6,713 bases of DNA from positions 1 to 6,713 of the forward strand of contig JARHYY010000122.1 in NCBI GenBank assembly GCA_029258405.1, written 5' to 3'. Shown one piece after another: positions 1 to 5,414 of this stretch. Positions within the stretch are counted from its first letter, which is position 1. The number at the start of each line of letters is the position of its first letter. The DNA comes from Helicobacteraceae bacterium (GTDB lineage Bacteria > Campylobacterota > Campylobacteria > Campylobacterales > Helicobacteraceae). The translations under genes were made by a program, and so were the position numbers. Under the pieces are notes generated by a model that was given only the letters and a program-made list of their open reading frames with translations, made no database searches and was not told the DNA's origin.

Positions 1-120
1 CAGCTTGAAAACATTACACAGCAAAATGTACAAATTGCTCATCAATCACAAGAAATAAGTAATGCTGTCGATTCAGTGGCTAATAAAATATTAGATGATG
101 TGAATAAGAAGAGGTTTTAA
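1..120 (+). CDS. Methyl-accepting chemotaxis protein, C-terminal end (partial)
   Basis: Reading frame 1 is open from the first base and stops at TAA 118-120, giving 39 residues of a protein that begins outside the window. The residues are polar and heptad-like, with EISNAVDSVANKILDDV near the end and a basic-aromatic tail (NKKRF). This resembles the last helix of the cytoplasmic signalling hairpin in Helicobacter and Campylobacter chemoreceptors, which commonly end in a similar VD..A..I..DV.KK.F pattern. Such receptors are membrane proteins that control the CheA kinase through CheW. The ligand domain is not visible, so neither the ligand nor the receptor class can be given. The call rests on a short C-terminal match from memory; another coiled-coil protein is possible but less likely. 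Confidence 0.75.
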   Translation, partial: QLENITQQNVQIAHQSQEISNAVDSVANKILDDVNKKRF

Positions 121-202
121 GGGGGCTTATTAATAAATTCTTGTTGAAATAAGAGGTATTGCTTAAAATAATAATTCAAAACTATAATAGATTTATAAAC
201 GA

Positions 203-222
203 TTATTCATAGCTTATTCATA
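203..222. repeat. Tandem 9-bp repeat TTATTCATA upstream of the sdaC promoter
   Basis: TTATTCATA occurs at 203-211 and again at 214-222, so the repeat period is 11 bp, about one helical turn. The second copy also forms a small palindrome, GCTTA-TTCA-TAAGC (212-225). The pair lies about 27-46 bp upstream of the -10 box at 249-254, where an activator or repressor could bind. The repeat is seen directly; a role as a protein-binding site is inference, and AT-rich spacers yield such repeats by chance. Confidence 0.4.
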
Positions 223-238
223 AGCATTATAAATACTC

Positions 239-254
239 TTTTTTTTGCTATAAT
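239..254 (+). promoter_or_regulatory. Promoter of the sdaC-sdaA operon (T-run plus extended -10)
   Basis: A run of eight T (239-246) leads directly into TGC-TATAAT, with the -10 hexamer at 249-254 and the extended -10 TG at 246-247. Housekeeping promoters in Helicobacter and Campylobacter typically have this form: periodic T-rich sequence instead of a conserved -35, then TGnTATAAT. The predicted start is near 261, giving a leader of about 32 nt. The sdaC start codon is preceded by AAGGAG at 277-282. The strong match to consensus suggests substantial basal transcription. Confidence 0.85.
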
Positions 255-292
255 ATATATAAAATTTATACATATAAAGGAGAATATAGTAT

Positions 293-1615
293 ATGAATAC
301 GCTCAAGTGGAATAGCTTTGATACCCGCTGGATGCTCTCACTCTTTGGTACAGCAGTTGGTGCAGGGATTTTGTATTTACCTATTAGGGCTGGTAGTGGG
401 GGCTTTTGGCCTGTGGTAGTCATGTGTTTTATTATATTTCCTATGGTGTATTTAAGCCACAGAGCTTTAAGTCGCTTTGTGTGCCAAGCAAGCGGTAATG
501 ATAGGGATATTACTCATGCAGCAGAAGAATATTTTGGACGCAAAATAAGCGTTTTTATTTCCTTGCTCTATTTTTTTGCCATCTTTCCTATATGTCTTGC
601 TTACTGTGTTGGCATTACAAACACCTTTGAGTCCTTTGCTTATAATCAATTTTTACCCTTACTTGATGATAAGAGCTCTTTTAGAGTTTTTTTACAAAGT
701 ATGTATGAAATAAAGAGCACAGAACAAGGTACAAATGTGGCAAGTTTGTATCCAGCATATCGTGCACTCTTGTGCTTTATTTTGGTAAGTATTTTTATGC
801 TTATAATGCTTTTTAGTGAGGAGCTTATTACAAAGGTTTGTGAATGGCTTGTGTATCCCTTATGTGGAATATTATTTATCTTTTCACTCTATCTCATTCC
901 TCAATGGAAATTTGAGAGCTTTAGCACAGTTCCTATAACAAGTGAGTTTATAACTATTGTTTGGCTCACTTTGCCTGTGCTTGTATTTGCCTTTAATCAT
1001 TCTCCTGCTATTTCTACCTTTAGCTTGAGTGTAAAAAGAGAGTATAAAGATGATTCTGTAGCGAAGGCAAATCAGATTTTATTTCGCACTTCTGCTATGC
1101 TATTGCTTTTTGTGATGTTTTTTGTGTTTTCTTGTGTTTTGTCGCTTACCCCTGCTGAATTTGCTGATGCAAGGGCACAAAATATTCCTGTTCTTAGTTA
1201 TTTTGCTAATAAACTTGATAATCCTTTTATCTCTTATGGGGGTCCTCTTATTGCGTTTTTGGCTATTTCTAGCTCATTTTTTGGGCATTATTTTGGTGCT
1301 AGAGAAGGGGCTTATGGCATTGTGCGAAAATGTTGCAAGCTTTTAGGTAATGAGAATCCAAATCTTAAGCTTATAGGCATTGTTTGCACAAGCATAATGT
1401 ATATAATTATGCTCATTACTGCTTATGTGAATCCTAGTGTTTTGGGTTTCATAGAGGATCTAGGAGGACCAATTATTGCAGCAATTTTATTTCTTATGCC
1501 TATTATTGCTATATGGGTAGTTTCTAAAATGAAAAAATTTAAAAATATAGCTCTTGATGCTTTTGTTTTTGGTACAGGTATTTTAACCATTGTTACAATT
1601 CTTTATAAATTTTAA
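293..1615 (+). CDS. sdaC: Serine/proton symporter, HAAAP family (SdaC type)
   Basis: This 440-residue inner-membrane protein probably imports L-serine together with protons. About eleven hydrophobic segments can be drawn, near residues 13-31, 38-58, 86-110, 157-176, 183-203, 219-240, 266-285, 315-335, 359-379, 391-411 and 421-439, the usual number for the hydroxy/aromatic amino acid permease family. Family motifs visible are FGTAVGAGILYLPIRAG in the first segment (residues 18-34) and FNHSPAIS around 234-241, both typical of SdaC/TdcC-type transporters. ATG 293 is chosen because AAGGAG lies 10 nt upstream and the hydrophilic N-terminus is short. It is the first gene after the promoter, and its stop is 10 bp before sdaA. 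The linked serine dehydratase makes serine the likely substrate; threonine transport by a relative cannot be excluded from sequence alone. Confidence 0.94.
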   Translation: MNTLKWNSFDTRWMLSLFGTAVGAGILYLPIRAGSGGFWPVVVMCFIIFPMVYLSHRALSRFVCQASGNDRDITHAAEEYFGRKISVFISLLYFFAIFPICLAYCVGITNTFESFAYNQFLPLLDDKSSFRVFLQSMYEIKSTEQGTNVASLYPAYRALLCFILVSIFMLIMLFSEELITKVCEWLVYPLCGILFIFSLYLIPQWKFESFSTVPITSEFITIVWLTLPVLVFAFNHSPAISTFSLSVKREYKDDSVAKANQILFRTSAMLLLFVMFFVFSCVLSLTPAEFADARAQNIPVLSYFANKLDNPFISYGGPLIAFLAISSSFFGHYFGAREGAYGIVRKCCKLLGNENPNLKLIGIVCTSIMYIIMLITAYVNPSVLGFIEDLGGPIIAAILFLMPIIAIWVVSKMKKFKNIALDAFVFGTGILTIVTILYKF

Positions 1616-1625
1616 AGGTGCGGCT

Positions 1626-2978
1626 ATGAGTAATCTTTCTATTTTTAAAATAGGTGTTGGTCCTTCATCTTCACATACTATAGGTCCCATGCTTATGGGC
1701 AATCGCTTTTGTGCTTTAGCACAAGAGCATTTAAATTCCATAACACGAATCATGGTAACACTTTATGGTTCTTTATCGCTTACAGGGAAAGGGCATTTAA
1801 CTGATAAGGCAGTTATTTGGGGGCTTAATGGGCTTATAGCAAAGGAGCTTACAAGAGATTCACAACAAGAGGCTTTAAATAGAGCTTTAAAACAAAATAA
1901 ACTCTTATTGTGTGCATCTAAGGAAATATCCTTTAATTATGAAAGAGATATTTTATTTTCAAAAGATTTTTTGCCTTTGCATGAAAATGCTCTGAATATT
2001 AAGGCTTTTGATGATGGAGGTAAGATATTAATTCAAGAGACTTATTATTCCTTGGGCGGAGGTTTTGTTGCCACAGAAGAAGAGATAAAGAATAGAGATA
2101 AACAAAATACAAGAAATTTAATCTTAAAGTTTAATACAGCTCAAGAGTTGCTTCATATTTGCGAAGAAAAAGAGTTTAATCTCTCGCAACTTTCTTATCA
2201 ATATGAATTACAATTTCATACTAAGGAGCATATTAGGGATTATTGCATAGAAGTTTGGGAAACCATGCAAGAAGCCTATTATAATGGCTGTCATCCTGTT
2301 TCCCTTAATCTACCGGGTAAGTTAAACTTGCACCGCAGAGCAAAGGGCTTAAGCGAAAGGCTACGCCCCACAACAGATCCATTTGGTATCTTAGATTTTA
2401 TTTCTCTATATGCCATTGCTATAGCTGAAGAAAATGCAGGTGGTGGTAAAGTCGTTACAGCACCTACTAATGGTGCTTGTGCGGTTATCCCTGCTGTTAT
2501 GCTCTATCTTAAAAATCATACCGTTGGTTTTAGTGATGAGATGGCGGTAGATTTTCTACTTGCTACTATGTGCATAGGAGGATTATATAAAAAAAATGCA
2601 AGCATTAGCGGAGCAGAAGCAGGCTGTCAAGCAGAAATTGGTTCTGCAAGCTCTATGGCAGCAGCAGCCCTCGCAACATGTCTTGGAGCTAGTGCCCATG
2701 TGGCATGTAATGCTGCAGAAATTGCTATGGAACATCATTTAGGGCTTACTTGTGATCCTGTTGGTGGTTTAGTGCAAATTCCTTGCATTGAGCGTAATGC
2801 TTTTGGGGCGATAAAGGCTATTTCAGCTGTGAGGCTTGCTATGGCAAGAAAAAGCACACCTGTTATTAGCCTTGATGAAGTAATAGCCACTATGTACCAA
2901 ACAGGCAAAGATATGAACAAAAATTATAAGGAAACTGCTTTAGGGGGGCTTGCTAAAACATTAGCAAGTGTATGTTAA
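1626..2978 (+). CDS. sdaA: L-serine dehydratase (L-serine ammonia-lyase), 4Fe-4S, single-chain
   Basis: This cytoplasmic enzyme converts L-serine to pyruvate and ammonia with an oxygen-sensitive 4Fe-4S cluster rather than PLP. The 450 residues contain both domains. The N-terminal beta domain starts with SIFKIGVGPSSSHTIGPM (5-22). The C-terminal catalytic alpha domain carries TAPTNGACAVIP (278-289), SGAEAGCQAEIG (328-339) and LTCDPVGGLVQIPCIERN (374-391). Cys334, Cys376 and Cys387 are the expected cluster ligands. The last residue, Cys450, matches the C-terminal cysteine that folds back onto the cluster in the Legionella enzyme. ATG 1626 is preferred over an in-frame ATG at 1590: it has AAAGG 7 nt upstream and begins just before the conserved SIFKIG motif, whereas the upstream start would add 12 residues read from within sdaC. 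It is co-transcribed with the serine transporter, so uptake and deamination are coupled. Confidence 0.96.
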   Translation: MSNLSIFKIGVGPSSSHTIGPMLMGNRFCALAQEHLNSITRIMVTLYGSLSLTGKGHLTDKAVIWGLNGLIAKELTRDSQQEALNRALKQNKLLLCASKEISFNYERDILFSKDFLPLHENALNIKAFDDGGKILIQETYYSLGGGFVATEEEIKNRDKQNTRNLILKFNTAQELLHICEEKEFNLSQLSYQYELQFHTKEHIRDYCIEVWETMQEAYYNGCHPVSLNLPGKLNLHRRAKGLSERLRPTTDPFGILDFISLYAIAIAEENAGGGKVVTAPTNGACAVIPAVMLYLKNHTVGFSDEMAVDFLLATMCIGGLYKKNASISGAEAGCQAEIGSASSMAAAALATCLGASAHVACNAAEIAMEHHLGLTCDPVGGLVQIPCIERNAFGAIKAISAVRLAMARKSTPVISLDEVIATMYQTGKDMNKNYKETALGGLAKTLASVC

Positions 2979-3013
2979 TATTTAAAATAAATTTTCTTTA
3001 CCTTGTGTTATGA

Positions 3014-3054
3014 ATCACTCCACTCAAGAGCTTCTTAGCTCAAGGTTAAGTGAT
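3014..3054 (+). terminator. Stem-loop after sdaA, possible weak terminator
   Basis: An outer stem pairs ATCACT (3014-3019) with AGTGAT (3049-3054). An inner stem pairs GAGCT (3028-3032) with AGCTC (3037-3041) around a TCTT loop. CTCAAG also appears twice as a direct repeat (3023-3028 and 3039-3044). The structure starts 36 bp after the sdaA stop, where the operon transcript would be expected to end. No solid T-run follows, only AT-rich sequence, so intrinsic termination is uncertain. It may instead stabilise the mRNA 3' end. Confidence 0.35.
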
Positions 3055-3755
3055 GAAAGTATAACTCTTATTATTTAATTACTATAATTTTATTAATTTT
3101 AGCTTATGTTTAAAAATATTGCTTAATTTTTATTTATAAATAGAATATGAAAGAACTAGCGACTTTTATAAATAAAGAATTCAATAATGGCTTAAATAAA
3201 TGAGAATAATATACTCTTAATAGAGGAATGTTAAGGATAACAAGGGAAGTAAGAGTGCAGGGGTTCATTAAGGAGCATAGATAATAATACGCAATTCCTT
3301 ATCTCACTACACGCCTATACATAAGGCAATAAGACTATAAATTATAAAACTAGAGCTCTAGGAATACCCCTAAGAGATAGAATAAACTATACAACAAACA
3401 TGAGAGGCTTAAGCATAGATAAGTTAATCCATGCAACATAAATTCATACTATAAAGAAAATCTTAATGAAATAAACCTTTATAATAAAGCTTTCAAAAAG
3501 CTCAATATTCAGGGATTAATCTCTATAAAAAGATTCTTTGTTTATCTTATGAGATGAGATGATACTTTAAAATTATGCTAAGCTCTTATATGAAAAGACT
3601 TGTTTAGTTTGAGATTGGGAAAAACCTACAGATTCAAAGGGTTAGGTATTGGTAATATTAGCTTTCTTAGCTAAAATCCCCGTAAGGTAATAAACAATAT
3701 GATAAAAACAAACCTCATTCATATTGATATACAAATAGAGCAGAAAAGTTCAGGT
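3055..3755. other. Long gene-free, A-rich stretch between sdaA and the gluconate operon
   Basis: I see no convincing gene here on either strand. All six frames are interrupted often. The + frame beginning at ATG 3147 has about 15 stops in roughly 205 codons, close to what base composition alone would give. The longest stop-free piece in that frame is 3423-3554, 44 codons without a start codon and with no family I recognise. Other content: a TATAAT at 3083-3088 without a TG extension; the 12-bp palindrome CTAGAGCTCTAG at 3350-3361; GCTTAAGC at 3407-3414; AAAGCTTT at 3486-3493; and a TTAGC/GCTAA hairpin at 3658-3674. No tRNA, rRNA, tmRNA or RNase P signature was recognised. It could be a decayed gene, the site of a lost insertion, or an unrecognised RNA. 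Confidence 0.6.
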
Positions 3756-3770
3756 TAATAATTATTATGA
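3756..3770. promoter_or_regulatory. Candidate Fur-binding site overlapping the gluconate operon promoter
   Basis: The 15 bases TAATAATTATTATGA match the H. pylori iron-bound Fur consensus TAATAATnATTATTA, as I recall it, at every fixed position but one (G for T at 3769). The first 12 bases (3756-3767) form a perfect palindrome. The site abuts the -10 hexamer and contains its TG extension, so a bound repressor would block RNA polymerase. The base match is seen directly; regulation by Fur is inference, and AT-only motifs do arise by chance in such DNA. Confidence 0.5.
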
Positions 3771-3776
3771 TATAAT
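3768..3776 (+). promoter_or_regulatory. Promoter of the gntK-gntP operon (extended -10)
   Basis: TGA-TATAAT at 3768-3776 is a full extended -10 element. No clear -35 is seen at the expected distance, which is normal for the group. The predicted start is near 3783, leaving a leader of about 97 nt before the GTG start at 3880, notably longer than the sdaC leader. It is the best promoter-like match upstream of the kinase. Confidence 0.7.
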
Positions 3777-3819
3777 AAAAATTAGTAACTTAACTATTTT
3801 TTGCTGGTCTTTTATGTTC

Positions 3820-3846
3820 CCATGTTGAGCTATAAAAGTGACATGG
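3820..3846 (+). promoter_or_regulatory. Hairpin in the gntK leader
   Basis: CCATGT (3820-3825) pairs with ACATGG (3841-3846), and two further G-U pairs (3826/3840 and 3827/3839) extend the stem around an 11-nt loop. It lies inside the predicted leader, 22 nt upstream of the GGGAG ribosome-binding sequence at 3869-3873. No T-run follows, so it is not an intrinsic terminator. It could affect mRNA stability or translation, or have no function. Confidence 0.35.
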
Positions 3847-3879
3847 CTTAGATAAAAATTATTTTATTGGGAGTGTTTT

Positions 3880-5412
3880 GTGGTAATTTCAAATGATAAT
3901 GAATCTGTGTTTATTGGTGTAGATATAGGCACAACGGGTGTTCGTGCCTGTGCATATCAACTAGATGGAATAAACCTTTTTTATGCTGATGAATTTTACC
4001 CACTTGAAACACCATATCCAAACTGGGCAGAACAAAATCCAGAATTGATTTATGCAAAAATGAAAAAGGCAATAAAAAAGGTAGTGCAATTTTTAAATTA
4101 TTCGCACAAGACCCCTTTAGGTATAGCATTAAGTGCACCAATGCACAGCTTTAGTATTGCAAACAATAATAAATTAATATCCAACTTCTTAACATGGGCG
4201 GATTCTAGGGCATATTTATGTGTCAAACAATTCAAACAAGATGAAATTTTAGCAAAGAAGTTCTATGAAAAGACATGCTGCCCAGCACATCCATGCTATC
4301 CTTATTTCAAAATGCTATGGTTTAGAGAAAATTATGCCCATCTATATGTCAATAGAATATATTCTATCAAGGATTATGTATTTGAAAATCTTACAGGAGA
4401 ATGGGTTATTGATAAGTCCTGTGCATGTGCAAGTGCTTTTTATAACGCTCATACTTTAAAGTGGGATAGTGAAATTTTAGATAGTGTTGGTTTGCATAAG
4501 GATAATTTGCCTCTTGTTGTTGATACTATTTATAAAACACCCATTAAAGATTCTATGGCTATTGAACTTGGACTTAACAAGGACTTGCCTATTGTGATAG
4601 GGGCAAGTGATGGCGTGTTAGTAAATTTAGGCATTGGTGCATATAAGCAAGGCGATATAAGCGTTACCATAGGCACAAGCGGGGCAGCTAGAATGATAAG
4701 CTATGGAGCAAAATGCGATGACAAAAAACGCACATGGTGCTACAATCTTTTAAATGATATATGGGTTGTTGGAGGTGCTATTAATAATGGTGGTATTATT
4801 ATGCGTTGGCTTAGAGATAATATTTGTCATTACAGCAAAAATTACTTAGAGCATATCAATATTGATGCCTATGAATTAATGACGCTTAAGGCATCCAAAA
4901 TTAAAGCAGGTGCAAATGGATTGCTTGCTCTGCCTTTTTTCACAGGAGAGAGGGCGCCTCATTGGAATAGTGAATTAAAGGGTATGTTCTTTGGCTTTTC
5001 TTTACAACATAGCCGCTCTCATATGATACGAGCTGTTATGGAGGGCATTTGTTTTGGGTTAAAGTCTATTTTTAATGTGCTACAAGGCTTTGAAGAACCT
5101 AAGACAATTAAGGTTAGTGGGAGCTTTACAAAGTCTCATTTATGGGTACAGATTTTATCTGATATTTTTCAAAGAGATGTTATTTTACCTAAAAATGCAG
5201 AGGGGGCAGCTTATGGAGCAGCTCTGCTAGGTTTTATCTCGCTTGGCATAATTCATGATTTTACACAGCTTAATCATTTTGAATATGAAAAAATTTATCA
5301 TGCACAAGAAGAGAATATACCCATATACCAAACACTTTTTGACTTATATGAAAGACTTTATTATAAGTTAAAAGATGAATTTTCATTAATCCATAAATTA
5401 CAAGAGAAATAA
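3880..5412 (+). CDS. gntK: Gluconokinase, FGGY carbohydrate kinase family
   Basis: This cytoplasmic kinase probably phosphorylates D-gluconate to 6-phosphogluconate with ATP. It has 510 residues, close to the B. subtilis-type GntK of about 513 and unlike the small P-loop gluconokinases of E. coli. Visible motifs are the phosphate loop DIGTTG (15-20), TWADSR (105-110), the catalytic-base segment GASDG with Asp244 (241-245), TIGTSG (263-268), GERAPHWN (356-363) and GSFTKS (414-419) in the second actin-like domain. The GTG start at 3880 is supported by GGGAG 6 nt upstream and by the phosphate loop lying at the usual distance from the N-terminus. A gluconate-type permease begins 2 bp after the stop, which supports gluconate over xylulose or another FGGY substrate. 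One oddity is a cysteine cluster at 133, 134, 139, 181 and 183. Specificity is inferred from motifs and context. Confidence 0.92.
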   Translation: MVISNDNESVFIGVDIGTTGVRACAYQLDGINLFYADEFYPLETPYPNWAEQNPELIYAKMKKAIKKVVQFLNYSHKTPLGIALSAPMHSFSIANNNKLISNFLTWADSRAYLCVKQFKQDEILAKKFYEKTCCPAHPCYPYFKMLWFRENYAHLYVNRIYSIKDYVFENLTGEWVIDKSCACASAFYNAHTLKWDSEILDSVGLHKDNLPLVVDTIYKTPIKDSMAIELGLNKDLPIVIGASDGVLVNLGIGAYKQGDISVTIGTSGAARMISYGAKCDDKKRTWCYNLLNDIWVVGGAINNGGIIMRWLRDNICHYSKNYLEHINIDAYELMTLKASKIKAGANGLLALPFFTGERAPHWNSELKGMFFGFSLQHSRSHMIRAVMEGICFGLKSIFNVLQGFEEPKTIKVSGSFTKSHLWVQILSDIFQRDVILPKNAEGAAYGAALLGFISLGIIHDFTQLNHFEYEKIYHAQEENIPIYQTLFDLYERLYYKLKDEFSLIHKLQEK

Positions 5413-5414
5413 GA

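Noticed and set aside
126..153. CTTATT/AATAAG inverted repeat after the chemoreceptor stop, as a terminator
   Set aside because: The 6-bp AT-rich stem has a 16-nt loop and no T-run, too weak to call.
1122..1346. 74-codon + strand frame inside sdaC
   Set aside because: It is an out-of-frame reading of membrane-segment codons in a well-supported transporter gene.
1590..1625. Twelve-residue N-terminal extension of SdaA from ATG 1590
   Set aside because: It overlaps the end of sdaC, lacks a fitting ribosome-binding site, and the family's N-terminal motif begins right after ATG 1626, which has AAAGG at good spacing.
3147..3203. 18-residue ORF starting MKELATFINKEF
   Set aside because: No ribosome-binding sequence lies before it, it is very short and nothing nearby supports it.
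3423..3557. 44-codon stop-free stretch in the gap
   Set aside because: It has no start codon, no recognised family, and stops are frequent on both sides. The length is plausible by chance, so it was not called a pseudogene.
3880..5412. Xylulokinase or another FGGY sugar kinase instead of gluconokinase
   Set aside because: The motif set (TWADSR, GASDG, TIGTSG, GERAPHWN) and overall resemblance fit the GntK branch, and a GntP-type permease follows by 2 bp.
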